Origin: Fimbriiglobus ruber | GTDB taxonomy: Bacteria; Planctomycetota; Planctomycetia; Gemmatales; Gemmataceae | DNA: 64,000 nucleotides | Reading direction: 5' to 3' | NCBI RefSeq assembly: GCF_002197845.1 | Contig: NZ_NIDE01000017.1 | Coordinates: 248,001-312,000, forward strand | Shown here: piece after piece, positions 48,648-58,844 of the stretch | How the letters are laid out: each line of letters begins with the position of its first letter | Position numbering within the stretch: position 1 is the first letter of the stretch | Notes under the pieces: model-generated | What the model was told of the DNA's origin: nothing | Databases searched by the model: none | The model's input: only the letters and a program-made list of their open reading frames with translations | Program-made: the position numbers and the translations under genes

Positions 48648-50075
48648 ATGCGGCGTCCCCCCACTCACCGGCCCGGCAACACGCGGCGGTCCGCACTGGT
48701 CGTCGTCGCGTTCTTCGCCTTCGTGGGCGTCGGCGGGTATTTCTTCGCCAGACAGTACAAGCCGCACTGGTTCGATTCCGAAGGCGAGAGCGCGACCGAA
48801 CTCGCCGCGCTGAAGACGGCCGCACTGGCACCCGCCCCGCCTGCGGCTCCGGACGCCGGCTGGCCCCAGTGGTTCGGCCCGAACCGCGACGGCCGCGCCC
48901 CGGTCGGACCGCTGCAAACCGATTGGGACGCCCACCCGCCCCAAAAAGTCTGGTCTGTCCCGTGCGGCGGCGGGTACTCGTCTGTGTCCGTCGCGAACGA
49001 CCGCGCTTACGTCACGGACTACCAGGCGGCCGAAGGTGTCGAGCGAGTCGTCTGCCTCGACGCCGCGACCGGCGATACGCGGTGGACGTACAGCGCCGCG
49101 GCCGACTACTCGGCCATGAAAACGGGGTACGCAGCCGGCCCGCGCGCCGCCCCGCTCGTCCACGCCGGCCGCGTCTACGCGCTCGGGGCGGCCGGCGCGC
49201 TCGTCTGCCTCGAAGAACCGACCGGGGCGGGTGCCGAGCCGCGGGCCGTCTGGGCGAAGCACTTCGTTCGCGACTTCGGCGCGTCCGTCCCGACCTGGGG
49301 CTTCGCGTCGTCGCCGTTACTCGAAGGAGACACAATCATCGTCCAGCCGGGCGGGAAGGCCGGCAGTGTGGTCGCGTTCGACCGCGACACGGGCGACATC
49401 CGCTGGAAGGCCGGCACGGACCCGACCGGCTACAGTTCGCCGGTCGCGATGACGGGCGCCGGGGTGCGGCAGATCATCGCCATGACGGGTCGGTCAGTCT
49501 TCGGCCTCCGGCCCGCGGACGGCAAGGTCATCTGGTCGGCACCGTGGGCCACGCAGTTCGACGGCAACATCGCCACGCCCGTCGTCGCGGGCGATTACGT
49601 GTTCCTCTCGTCGGGGTATGCCAAGGGGTGCGCGCTGTGGCACCTGACGCCGGCCGGCGAGGGCGGCGTGGCAGCCAGCCAGGTTTATTTCCGCAAGGCG
49701 CGGGTCATGCAGAACCACCACTCGACCTGCGTGACCCAAGACGGCTTCCTGTACGGCTTCGACAGCAGCCTCCTGCGGTGCGTCGAACTGCGGCAAGGGG
49801 AAGTGAAGGAAGACTGGATCGCCCGCGACGCCGCCGGCGCGGCAATCCAGAAGGGTTGCCTCATCCTCGCGGACAAGCACCTCATCGGCCTGACCGAGTC
49901 CGGCACCCTCTTCCTGGCCGACGCCGACCCCGAGGAGTTCCACTTCCGCGGGGCCGTGCGCCACGCGCTGGCCGACCCCGAGTGTTGGGCTCTGCCGGTC
50001 CTGGTAGACGGGCGGATCTATCTACGGGACAAGGAAAAAATCGTCTGCTACGACGCGCGGCCGGAAGGGAAGTGA
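48648..50075 (+). CDS. PQQ-like beta-propeller protein with membrane anchor
   Basis: This 475-residue protein starts with a basic segment and one membrane helix (ALVVVAFFAFVGVGGYFFA), so it is anchored with the propeller outside. Blades are seen at VVCLDAATGDTRWTYS, VVAFDRDTGDIRWKAG and FGLRPADGKVIWSA, which are PQQ-enzyme-type WxxG motifs. The opening WPQWFGPNRDGRAP is common in planctomycete PQQ-like proteins. PQQ binding itself is not shown. The gene follows the membrane methyltransferase by 112 bp. Confidence 0.92.
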   Translation: MRRPPTHRPGNTRRSALVVVAFFAFVGVGGYFFARQYKPHWFDSEGESATELAALKTAALAPAPPAAPDAGWPQWFGPNRDGRAPVGPLQTDWDAHPPQKVWSVPCGGGYSSVSVANDRAYVTDYQAAEGVERVVCLDAATGDTRWTYSAAADYSAMKTGYAAGPRAAPLVHAGRVYALGAAGALVCLEEPTGAGAEPRAVWAKHFVRDFGASVPTWGFASSPLLEGDTIIVQPGGKAGSVVAFDRDTGDIRWKAGTDPTGYSSPVAMTGAGVRQIIAMTGRSVFGLRPADGKVIWSAPWATQFDGNIATPVVAGDYVFLSSGYAKGCALWHLTPAGEGGVAASQVYFRKARVMQNHHSTCVTQDGFLYGFDSSLLRCVELRQGEVKEDWIARDAAGAAIQKGCLILADKHLIGLTESGTLFLADADPEEFHFRGAVRHALADPECWALPVLVDGRIYLRDKEKIVCYDARPEGK

Positions 50076-50819
50076 CTACGTCGCCGTTTTCATCGCCCGT
50101 TCGATATAGGCCCTCATCTCCTTGAGCGGCCCGGTGTCCGTCCCGGCGACGACGGGCTCCGACTCGTACATATTGCGGACGGCCGCGGCGATGCCAGGGT
50201 TGCCGCCGGTGAACTCGTGGACCAGCGCCATCCACTTCTTGGCAAGAGCTTGCACCCGCGGGTCGGCCGGGTCGGCCCCCTGGTCCATCTCGGTTCGGAC
50301 CGCGGCCATGAGTTCTTTCCACTCGTCGCCGACCTGGCGCATGCGGTCCTCGCCGACTTGCTCCCGGCGGGCCTTCAACTCGTCCAGTTGTTCCGGTGTG
50401 TAGTACTTCTCGAACATGACAGTGGCCTCGATGGTTTGAAGGAACAGTTCGGCGGACACGGGGACCGTCCGGCCGAGGGCGTCCGCGAGCGTTTCGAGCC
50501 GCGAACAGATCTGGTGCTGGGTCCGGAGCTGGTCGCGCACCCGGGCGAGGTGGAGGCGAACCACGGTGAGCGCGTCGAATCCCGGGCGGGTGAGGCAGTC
50601 GCGGATCTCGTCCAGGCCGAACCCGAGGTGCCGGAGGGAGAGAATCTGCTGCAGCCGGGCGAGGTCGGCGGCCGTGTAGAGCCGGTGCCCGCCGGCCGCC
50701 CGGTGGGTCGGGACGAGTAAGCCGATCTCGTCGTAGTGGTGCAGCGTGCGGACCGTTACGCCGGTCCGCCGGGCCACATCCCCGACCTTAAAAAGCTCCG
50801 CGTCTGACGCCTCGCTCAT
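50076..50819 (-). CDS. MerR-family regulator with TipA-type C-terminal domain
   Basis: This 247-residue protein has an N-terminal MerR helix-turn-helix (FKVGDVARRTGVTVRTLHHY) and the wing pattern GGHRLYTAADLARLQQILSL, then a dimerising helix. Residues ~130-245 match the TipAS antibiotic-recognition domain (MFEKYYTPEQLDELKARREQ; EFTGGNPGIAAAVRNMYESE). TipA-like proteins respond to thiopeptides or other hydrophobic drugs. It is convergent with the PQQ-like gene. Its promoter lies at the edge of the next insertion sequence. Confidence 0.93.
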   Translation of the reverse strand: MSEASDAELFKVGDVARRTGVTVRTLHHYDEIGLLVPTHRAAGGHRLYTAADLARLQQILSLRHLGFGLDEIRDCLTRPGFDALTVVRLHLARVRDQLRTQHQICSRLETLADALGRTVPVSAELFLQTIEATVMFEKYYTPEQLDELKARREQVGEDRMRQVGDEWKELMAAVRTEMDQGADPADPRVQALAKKWMALVHEFTGGNPGIAAAVRNMYESEPVVAGTDTGPLKEMRAYIERAMKTAT

Positions 50820-50938
50820 CGCCGTTTCCCCGTCGGATGTCGCCAGTCCACCGGCATGGTACGACCTCCCGTGGCGTGAGGTTCAAGGGGGAATTCGGAA
50901 ATTAGCCACGGATGAACACGGACAAACACGGATTAAGA

Positions 50939-52266
50939 CAGAACTGTCCGGCTATAAGTCGAACAGGGAAGGCTGGTTATGGCCGGGCGTTTCGCGATTT
51001 CGCGAATTTTCATCAGAAAACGCTTGAAATAGGGGCATTTTCTCGAACAGCGTCAGGCTGAGAATTTGTAAAATGTCACTCATGCTCCGCTCCGTCTTCG
51101 TCTGCTTCCGCACGATCGCGATCAGCACGTACACGCTGATCACAATCCAGATTTGCGTCTTCACCGCGTTCTCCGTGGTGCCATAAAACGCCTTGATCCG
51201 CAAATTCTGTTTGATCCATTTGAAGAATAACTCGACCTGCCAGCGGCTGCGGTACATTTGGGCCACGGTCCATGCGGGCAACAGGAACGGATTGGTCAGA
51301 AACACCAGTCGTCGGTCGTGTTCGGTGTCGTGGAAGGCGATACGTCGCAGCCGATCGGGATAACGAGCCACCGAACGGGGACTGTTGAACCGTATGGACA
51401 GATCGCTTCGCAGACCGGTCGCTTTGTCGACCGCCCGCTGTTGGGTCCGGCGATAATCCCGGTTGCGTTTGCTACGAATGACGAAGAAGGCTCCCGCGGT
51501 GGTGAAACGGTACAGGCGGGCCAAGTCGAGGTAACCGCGATCCATCACGTAGTACGCGCCGGGTTCGATCGGCAGGGTGTCGAGAATCTTGACGTCGTGT
51601 AATTTGCCCGCGGAAATGTGGACAAAGCACGGGATGTGGCCGTGAAGATCGAGCAGCGTGTGGAGCGTGATGGCCGCTTTGCGGCGGCGAAATTCGGCCC
51701 ACGGGAAGAGGCTCAGGCACAGGTCAATCGTGGTGGAATCGAGGGCGTATGCCGTCTGATTCAGGGTCGCGCCGAATGGCTCGTCGGCATAGAGTTGACG
51801 TGCTTGGCGAATGAGGATCTGAGCAAAGTCGGCATAGATCCGCCAGTCGTGGACACGATTGGCGTCGGCCAGTGTGTTGCGCGAAACGCGTCCGCGGAAG
51901 CCGGCGTGATAGAGTTTCGGACCGAGCGCACGCAGGCACGTTTCGATGTCGCGGAGGCTTTCGCGGTAGGTGAGTTGAGCAAAGGCCAGGGTGAGGAATT
52001 GGTCGCGGCAGGAGAATCCGCGGAGGCGTTGGTCGCCGTGGTAGCGTCGGACGCAGTCTTGGAACGCTCGACGCGGAAGATACTCGAGGAGTTGGCAGAA
52101 GACGAACTGGCCAGCAAACATGACGGGGTTCCTGCATGGGGTACGAATGACCGGATGCAGGATTCTGGGCACGAACGCGGAAGTCGTGTACAACAAAATC
52201 GCGACGAAACATCAGCATAATCATAGGGTTGCGCCAAACTAGCTCAGCATTAGCCGGACAGTACTG
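50939..52266 (-). mobile_element. IS4-family element with 9-bp target duplication
   Basis: The terminal repeats CAGAACTGTCCGGCTA (50939) and CAGTACTGTCCGGCTA (reversed, ending 52266) differ at one position. Flanks carry the exact 9-bp repeat GGATTAAGA at 50930-50938 and 52267-52275. The left flank falls in a tract ACACGGA/ACACGGAT that resembles a dispersed repeat. Confidence 0.92.
50952..52121 (-). CDS. IS4-family transposase
   Basis: This 389-residue protein starts at ATG 52121 (MFAGQFVFCQLLEYLPRRAF), has an N-terminal DUF4372-like region (YHGDQRLRGFSCRDQFLTLA) and a DDE domain with ALDSTTIDLCLSLFPWAEFR, VMDRGYLDLARLYR and the YREK-like motif YRSRWQVELFFKWIKQNLRI. Length is normal, and I see no frame break. 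With intact ends and a perfect target duplication it looks like a recent, possibly active copy. Confidence 0.92.
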   Translation of the reverse strand: MFAGQFVFCQLLEYLPRRAFQDCVRRYHGDQRLRGFSCRDQFLTLAFAQLTYRESLRDIETCLRALGPKLYHAGFRGRVSRNTLADANRVHDWRIYADFAQILIRQARQLYADEPFGATLNQTAYALDSTTIDLCLSLFPWAEFRRRKAAITLHTLLDLHGHIPCFVHISAGKLHDVKILDTLPIEPGAYYVMDRGYLDLARLYRFTTAGAFFVIRSKRNRDYRRTQQRAVDKATGLRSDLSIRFNSPRSVARYPDRLRRIAFHDTEHDRRLVFLTNPFLLPAWTVAQMYRSRWQVELFFKWIKQNLRIKAFYGTTENAVKTQIWIVISVYVLIAIVRKQTKTERSMSDILQILSLTLFEKMPLFQAFSDENSRNRETPGHNQPSLFDL

Positions 52267-52374
52267 GGATTAAGAAAGAGATTAAAGAACCAACCTTGAT
52301 GCCTCCGACAAAACTCTCTCCTGACATAACTCCATACGATATGTATTTTTAATTCATTTTGCTCTTGTTGTCGT

Positions 52375-53899
52375 CCATTTGTAACCCATCAGCCCGGTGA
52401 AGTTGGTTTGTCGGGGAGTTTGGAAAGGGTGCCGGTTTTCGTCAGCGTTTCCAGAGCCTTCCGCGTTTCGGCCAGCGGGTCCAGGCCACGCGTTTTCAGC
52501 GTGCGATAGATGCTCATCAGGATCGCCCAGGTCTCCGCGCCCTGGGAACTCCCGTTGCCGTAACTCGCTTTCCGCATCAACACGGCCGGACGAATCTCCC
52601 GCTCGGCCCGGTTGTTCGTCGCCGGCACCCCGGGGATCTCGGCGAACGTCAGCAGATCGGCCCCGTCCTGAATCAACCGCTTGGCCAGGCGCCGGGCGTC
52701 CGGGTGCGTCCACGTCCCGCACGCCAGGTCGGTCATCCGCGCGTGCAGGCGGCACACCTTCGCGTCCCGTTCGGACGCGGGCATGGTGTCGCCGGCCGCC
52801 GCCAGTCGCACGGCGTCGGTGTCGATCCGCCGCAATTTCTTCGCGAACTCGACCCAGTCGTCCCGCGGCCCGTTCGGCCGTTCGTCGACCGCCTTCAACT
52901 CCCGGAGCAAATGCGCCCAGCACTTCTGATTCATCCGGGCGTCGACCACATCGTCCGCCCGCCAGAAGTCGGTCACCAGGGTGCCGTGGAAGTCGTCGAC
53001 GAAGAACCGGTTCCGGACCGCGTGCCCGCGGGAGGCGTCGATCGCGTAGAACGTCGACCGGTCCGTGTAGAAGCACCACAGCCAGACCAGAGCCCCGTTC
53101 AGGTGCCATCCGGTCTCGTCCCCGTTGAGGACGGCAGACCCCAGGCAATCGTCCCAGATCTGCTCGTACCACGGCTTCAACGTCTGGGCGAGGCGGTGCC
53201 ACATCTGGGTCAGACCACCGTCCGTAATCTTCAACTGGAGGTGGGCGTTGAAGACATCCACGACCTGCCGGGTGGTGGTCCCGATCCCGTAGTGGAGGAA
53301 CGCCGACAGGGTCACCGCGTGGTTCCCGAGGGTGCAGGCCGGCAGGGCATCCGGAACCCGGGGTTCGACCTGCGTCCGACAGCACGGACACCAGTCGCGG
53401 TGGATCGTGTGTTCGGTGGCTTCGGCCTTCAGATCCGCGGGGATGTCTTCGATGATGCGGGTGCGGGTGCGGCCGGTGCGGACGAGTTCGCCGCCGCAGT
53501 CCGGGCAGTGGGGGAGTTGGTGCTCGACGTGGCGGTCGATCCGCCCGGGCGTCGGTCGGGAATGGCCCTTGTGGCCGACTTTGGCCCCGGACTTACCGCG
53601 ACGTTTTTTCGGCGGCGGTTTCTCGAACGGGGGGACGCTGCTGGGCGGGGCGTGCGGCGCTGTCTTGGCGGCGATCGCGGCCGACAGTTGCCGGAGTAGG
53701 AAGCAGGTTTCGATCGGATTGCGGTCGAGGAATTCGTGGGCTTGAGCTTCGGTCAGTGTGCTGGTTCGGAAGGCGCGAAGGAACCCGGGATCGAGTTCGA
53801 CGGCGGACGGTGATGAGACGGCGGCGGCCATGCGTCAGTGTTAGCAAGACGGCGAACTTCGCGCAAGCCCAGTTCAACGGGCTGATGGGTTACAAATGG
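52375..53899 (-). mobile_element. IS66-type element, single gene
   Basis: Inverted repeats CCATTTGTAACCCATCAGCC (52375) and its complement (ending 53899) extend for about 27 bp with one mismatch. It lies just upstream of the IS1182-type transposase start at 53913. No clear target duplication is seen. Confidence 0.85.
52389..53831 (-). CDS. IS66-family transposase (TnpC-like)
   Basis: This 480-residue protein carries the zinc-binding CPDCGGELVRTGRTRTR near residue 115, the N-terminal Pro/Lys-rich linker (KPPPKKRRGKSGAKVGHKGH) and the DDE region (LNGDETGWHLNGALVWLWCF; GTLVTDFWRADDVV; ATNNRAEREIRPAVLMRKAS). No tnpA or tnpB partner is present, which is usual for single-gene IS66 elements. The reading frame is intact. 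Confidence 0.92.
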   Translation of the reverse strand: MAAAVSSPSAVELDPGFLRAFRTSTLTEAQAHEFLDRNPIETCFLLRQLSAAIAAKTAPHAPPSSVPPFEKPPPKKRRGKSGAKVGHKGHSRPTPGRIDRHVEHQLPHCPDCGGELVRTGRTRTRIIEDIPADLKAEATEHTIHRDWCPCCRTQVEPRVPDALPACTLGNHAVTLSAFLHYGIGTTTRQVVDVFNAHLQLKITDGGLTQMWHRLAQTLKPWYEQIWDDCLGSAVLNGDETGWHLNGALVWLWCFYTDRSTFYAIDASRGHAVRNRFFVDDFHGTLVTDFWRADDVVDARMNQKCWAHLLRELKAVDERPNGPRDDWVEFAKKLRRIDTDAVRLAAAGDTMPASERDAKVCRLHARMTDLACGTWTHPDARRLAKRLIQDGADLLTFAEIPGVPATNNRAEREIRPAVLMRKASYGNGSSQGAETWAILMSIYRTLKTRGLDPLAETRKALETLTKTGTLSKLPDKPTSPG

Positions 53900-53912
53900 A
53901 GTTGCGACCACA

Positions 53913-55547
53913 ATGCGACACGCCGTCGATCCGCGACAAGGACGTCTCTTTGACCCCTCCGACGGAATCATCCCACCACTCGGACGCAAGCGAATCGAAG
54001 ACGGATGGCAAGCCATCTTCCGTCATTCACTCCTCCAACTCATGCCCGTTCGCCAACTCGGCAAACACTGCGATCCCGCCGTCGGACGTCCCACCAAGGA
54101 ACGCTATCCCGTCGCCGGCTTGCTCTTCCTCCAAGAGATGAACAACTGGACCACGGCCGAAGCCGTCGATGCCTACCTCTTTCGGACCGACGTCCCGTAC
54201 GCCCTCAATCTCGAACCCGGCAGCGATGAGATGTGCGATCGCACACTCGAACGCGACCGCGCCCTCTTTATCGATGACGAACTGGCCGCCAAGGTCATGG
54301 ACGCCGTCACCGGCCAGCTGATCGAGCACCTTCAACTGGCCATCGATCGGCAACGGCTCGATTCCACGCACACCTTCAGCCACATGGGCCGCTTCGGCCG
54401 CACCCGCTTGATGGGCGTGGCCATCGAGCGGTTTCTCACGCAAGTCCAGCGTCATCACGAGGCGGATTACACGGCGTTGCCGGCGAAGTTGCGTCAGCGC
54501 TCCGCACCTTCGCCGGCCCGACTCTTCGCGGTCACGGGTCCGTCGGCGGAAGATCGAGACCGGACCCGGCAGCACGTGGCGGACGATCTGCAGGGGTTGA
54601 TCGAGCGTTTCGCCGACCATGCGGGCCGGCGTGAGCGGTCCCGCTACAAGACCCGCGTGACGATCTTCGCGCAGCCGTGCGAGATCGTGGATGACCGGGT
54701 GCAGGTGCGTGCCAAGGCGGGCGGATCGTGTCGGCAGAATCCTTCCGATCCGGACGCGACGTACGATGCGCACAAGGGACCGGGGTACCAGGTGCAGTTG
54801 TCGGAAACGTGTTCGGAGGACAACGACGTCCAGCGGATCGTGGCGACGTTGCCGCAGACGGCGGCGAGTCCGGACGCCGAGGCTTTGGCCGAGGTGCTGC
54901 GCGATTCGGAGAAGAACGACCGTTGGCCGGATTCGATGCTGGCGGACACATCATTCGGGGCGACGAGAAGGTGCGAATGGCGGCGGAGAAGGGTGTCGCG
55001 TTGGTGCGTCCGGTGGCGGGCCCGAAAGGAGAAGCTCACGCCGAGGCCGCGGCCGCGGCGGCCGCGGCGGTGTCCGCGAGGGCGCCTTTGACGATCGACG
55101 ATTTCGCGGTGGACGAGCGCACCGGGCAAGCGACGGCAGGTCCGGCCGGTCGGATTCCGTTGCAAACGGTTTACGATCGCGATGCGTGCGACGGATGGCG
55201 TGACGTGTTCGTTCCGATCGTCGCGTCCGATTAAGAAATCGGGTGAAGTGTATCGGTTGCGGCACACAGACAAGCAACGACGTCTGGAGGGACGTCGTCA
55301 GGAAGAGGAGGCCGATGTGTTCAAAGAGAGGTATGCCAAACGATCAGGTATTGAGTCGACGAACCGTGGCTTGGAGCGTCGGCTGGGGCTGGGGAGGCTG
55401 CGCGTGCGTGGTCGAAAAGCGATGTTCCATGCGATTTATATGAAGGTGGCGGGTTGGAACCTGTTGCGCGCGGTTGCGTCGGGAAGGTGGAAGAGGATCG
55501 CGGAGGCCGGTGAAGGTCCAGCGCGATGGTTTGGCTGTTATGTGTAG
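53913..55547 (+). pseudogene. IS1182-type transposase, frame-shifted twice
   Basis: The first frame starts at ATG 53913 and reads to ~54950 (CRQNPSDPDATYDAHKGPGY) where one G is missing; the second runs to ~55195 (DEKVRMAAEKGVALVRPVAG) and the third to a stop at 55547 (DVFKERYAKRSGIESTNRGL then ERRLGLGRLRVRGRKAMFHA). Together they form a complete IS1182-like transposase (DUF772 start, DDE core). IS66 lies 13 bp upstream and IS701 begins right after the stop. It is inactive. Confidence 0.85.
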
Positions 55548-55733
55548 TTGGACAGCGCCACTTTTTCAGTGGCAACGTCATTATGCCAGTAAAGACAAGG
55601 CATTGAGTACAAATTAGCCATCCGATGGAGGCAGGCAACTTCGGATCCTGTCGGGGTCGATGCCCAGCTCTTTCAACCGCTTCTTTCGCGTTTTCGTGTG
55701 CGACAGACACGCCTGCTTCCGGCGTTTTTCGTA

Positions 55734-56612
55734 GGTCGTGTGGACAAGTTCTGGGTGCTTTGGGTATAGGGCGGCCTCCAACGTTATCGAGGATGGCCGA
55801 TTATGCCGGAACAACATGCAATCAGTGATGAGAATTGGGAGCGGATCCAAGATCTGCTGCCAGGTCGCCCGGACCAACCGGGGTGGACATCACCCGACAA
55901 CCGTTTGTTCATGGACGCCATCCTGTGGGTGGCCAAGACCGGTGCCCCGTGGCGTGATCTGCCGGAGCGTTTCGGGAAGTGGAACAGTGTCTGGCGACGG
56001 TTCGACCGGTGGTGCCGCAAGGGAACGTGGCCGGCCGTTTTTGAGACCCTGCAGGATCCCGATCTGGAGTGGTTGATCATGGACTCGACGATCATCCGAG
56101 CCCATCCGTCCGCCGCGGGAGCGAAGAAGAACCCGGATGGCTCGGGCGGGCAAGACGAGCAGGCATTCGGCCGCAGTCGCGGGGGTTTTGGGACCAAGAT
56201 CCACGGTGCCGTGAACGGGTTGGGCTTGCCCGTCCGGTGGATCCTGACTCCGGGTCAAGATGCCGACGTGACGCAGGCCAAGAAGTTGATCGACGGGATT
56301 CCGTTCGCGTTTGGGATTGGCGATCAGGGGTACGACAGCCAGACCGTGGTCAATGACATCCGGAACCAGGGCGGGACGGCCGTGATTCCATCCCGAAAGA
56401 ATAGCAAGACGCCGCGGGTCATTGATGGCCATCTGTACAAAGAGCGAAACCTCGTGGAGCGGTTCTGGTCGAAAGTCAAACAATATCGGCGGGTTGCTAC
56501 ATGATATGAAAAGACCGCCCGTAATTTACTCGGTTTTATCCACGTTTCTTCGATCATGATTATGTTAAAATAACTCACCCCCCAAGATTACCCAGACCTT
56601 GTCCACACGACC
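55734..56612 (+). mobile_element. IS5-family (IS427-like) element inside IS701
   Basis: Inverted repeats beginning GGTCGTGTGGACAAG (55734) and its complement (ending 56612) are flanked by TA on both sides (55732-55733 and 56613-56614). This fits a TA target duplication. It is the youngest insertion here, since it interrupts the IS701 element. Confidence 0.9.
55803..56571 (+). pseudogene. IS5-family transposase with one opal stop
   Basis: The frame begins at ATG 55803 (MPEQHAISDENWERIQDLLP) and includes MDSTIIRAHPSAAGAKK, GGFGTKIHGAVNGLGL, DQGYDS and RNLVERFWSKVKQYRRVAT, then TGA at 56502-56504. Past the TGA the same frame gives YEKTARNLLGFIHVSSIMIM to TAA at 56571. The normal sequence has an arginine (CGA) there, so the stop is one substitution. 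The protein would lose its last ~22 residues, which may or may not abolish activity. Confidence 0.85.
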
Positions 56613-56639
56613 TAAGTACCGCTGCTCGTTCAGTTCCTT

Positions 56640-57963
56640 TTACAGACGCTCGGTTTTGCTCGTCGGCGTCGTTGTGGCTTGCAACCACGCGTTGACCGCT
56701 CGCCGCACGGCCTCCAGCGAGAGCGGTTCCAACGAATCGTCACGGGCGTTCTGAGCCGCGAACGTCTGCCGTAACCGGGCACAGAACAACTGACTCAGTT
56801 GCGTCAGGTAAAAATGACGATGCACGCACCGCCAACCGCGCACCTCGTAATGATCCAAGCCCAATTCCTCCTTGGCCTGACGAAAGCAATCCTCCACTGA
56901 CCACCGACTAACAGCCACCCGCAGCAGGAACCGCAAGGAAATCCCCGGGTCTCCCGGCACGCGGTTCGACACGAAGTATTTCACGTCCCCGGTCACGACG
57001 TTCCGGATCACCATCAGGCACTGCCGACGACTCGGTAAGCCGTCGTCGGCTTTCCGCCCGAACGCCGCCCATTTCACCTCCCAGACTTCCGGGCCACGGG
57101 TGGTATCCTTGACCCGATAACGCCGCCAGGCCTGTCGGCGAAACACCGGCGAATACCGCAGCAGATTTCCCACCTCGCACGACGAGGCCTTCGCCGCCAA
57201 CCGCGGGTACGTTTTCGGGCGGCCCCGACGTGGGCGGGTCGGTCCCTTCCGAAGCACCCGCGGTTTCGTCAGCCAACCGTGGAAATTCGTCGGCACTTCG
57301 GCCACGAACACCTGACCGCGTTGGTCCAGGCCATCCAGAAACGCCGACGTGCGTCCGTACAACTCATCACACGTCCAGGCGCGGACGCGGACGCCGTTGG
57401 CCCGCGCGCGGTCGACCAGAGCGAGGGCGATTTCCGGTTTGGTGCGAAAGACCACCGCGTCCGGGACGTAGTGTTTTTTCGGCCCGTGGGATCCTCCGCC
57501 CAGTCCTGGGGAGATAGAGTTCGCCATCGAGCAAGCAGCGAAACCCGGGGGTGGTGTAGCTCAGATGAACCCCGACCACTCCGTTCTCGACCTTGCCACG
57601 ACTTCCCAACCACTGTCGCGTTACGCCGACGGTGTGATGACCGCTCTTGGCGGTTCCCGATTCATCAATGCAGCCAATCGCTTCGGGATGCGCATGTTCG
57701 TGGGCGATGAGTTGTTGGCAGCGGTCGCGAAGAGCGGGGCCGTCCCACCGGATCGATTCGAGCAAACGCTGAAGCGTTCGCGGTTTCGTACCGAATTTCA
57801 GGGCCATGGTTTCCGCGGTCTTGCGCCCCAGATCCGAGAGTAATCCCTGGACATAGACGCATCCCAGAGCGAACCCTGGCCGGGAACGAAAGCAGTCGCG
57901 GAAGAGCCCGAGAAAGGCGTGGAGTTCCTTGCCGATCCGTCGGATTTGGGGGAATGTCATCAT
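56640..57963 (-). pseudogene. IS701-family transposase, frame-shifted twice
   Basis: The first frame (ATG 57963, MMTFPQIRRIGKELHAFLGL) runs to ~57515, passes through a short middle frame and continues from ~57480 to the stop at 56640 (ending TTPTSKTERL). The joined reading would be LYLPQDWAEDPTGRKKHYVP; each break is one lost base, at CCCC and at an A-run (57475-57480). Conserved parts are IGCIDESGTAKSGHHTVGVT, WTCDELYGRTSAFLDGL and WSVEDCFRQAKEELGLDHYE, which give the D-D-E triad of IS701/DDE_5 transposases. Confidence 0.85.
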
Positions 57964-58095
57964 AACGATCCTTCGTGGTTCCGTGAGGAACTTTTAGCAC
58001 ACGGAGGATCGTCACCTTTTCGATTCTTTGCAAGCCGAACTACATATTCCGCAACAGCCTGCCTCGATTACTACCCAAAAAGTGGCGCTGTCCAA

Positions 58096-58452
58096 GTAGT
58101 CAAGGTGATCCAAATGGGGCGGAGCAGGTTCCGGGAGTGGAGCAAGTCAAGATTTGACTCCGCCACCCTCGGGATAAACTAAGAGAAGCGGTTCCATTTT
58201 GTCGGGCGCGTCTTAAATAAACACCGCCATATCACGTTTCCGGCGTTCGGCCCACGCGGTGGGTGTCCGAGAGACCGGCACGGGCGAAGCCGTAACCTGG
58301 ATGTCAGGGAATCACCCTGACCGGATGGGACAGCGACAAAGCCCGTTAGATTTGTCGGCCGGGCGGCCTCCGGTGGTGGGTCCGCGACCGCCGGACGGGA
58401 CCGTCGCGGCGGGTCACGCAACCCGAGCGAGGCCAGTCCGGCCGCGATGCCC
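58096..58452. other. Gene-free stretch after the IS cluster
   Basis: I see no supported gene in these ~357 bases. It would contain the right part of the IS1182 element if that survives (GTCAAGATTTGACTC near 58146 is a short palindrome). Confidence 0.35.
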
Positions 58453-58647
58453 CTACCGTGTCACCCGAACGCGGACGCCATCGAGGTCCGGATATGCGTG
58501 AACGGTCGCCCGGACGGCTCTCCGCAACCGGGCCAGAAACGTGGCCGCATCCAGCGCCGCGCGGACCCGTGCGGACCACTCGTCGCTCTCCTCCGCGGGG
58601 ACGAGTACGGTCACATGGAACTCGTCCATGATCAGATGGTCCGACAT
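58453..58647 (-). CDS. Small protein, 64 aa, in the recombinase block
   Basis: ATG 58647 is preceded by AAGGGAGC. The product (MSDHLIMDEFHVTVLVPAEE at the start) has alternating strands and helices and ends VHAYPDLDGVRVRVTR. I do not recognise it. It is the last gene of the minus-strand block 58.4-62.9 kb, which includes the exonuclease and recombinase 2. Codon use agrees with a real gene. Confidence 0.6.
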   Translation of the reverse strand: MSDHLIMDEFHVTVLVPAEESDEWSARVRAALDAATFLARLRRAVRATVHAYPDLDGVRVRVTR

Positions 58648-58844
58648 TACTTGCTCCCTTTAGTAAACGGCGACCGCGGCCGCCGTGATCCTCGAACCCG
58701 GGCGAGATAACCGGCCACCGCGTGAAAACCGGCCTTCGCAACCGAAGGCCGGCTCGCTTACCTCGGTCTCGGTGGGACCAAGCCTCGAAACCATTGGTCG
58801 GGCGTCCCGGCACGAGCGGGGACGCCCGACCCCGAACGTCGTCC

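Larger units (their letters stand above)
55548..58095 (-). mobile_element. IS701-type element, split by an IS5 element
   Basis: Ends are TTGGACAGCGCCACTTTTT (55548) and its complement (to 58095), with a GTAG target duplication on both sides (55544-55547 and 58096-58099). The 4-bp duplication is typical of IS701. Without the IS5 insert at 55734-56612 it is about 1.67 kb. Confidence 0.9.

Noticed and set aside
57470-57485. A-run in IS701 transposase as a programmed frameshift site
   Set aside because: An A AAA AAC heptamer is present, but another uncorrected break lies just before it, so a single programmed shift does not restore the protein.
58179-58421. Minus-strand 80-residue frame
   Set aside because: Pro/Arg-rich with no motif or start signal; not supported as a gene.
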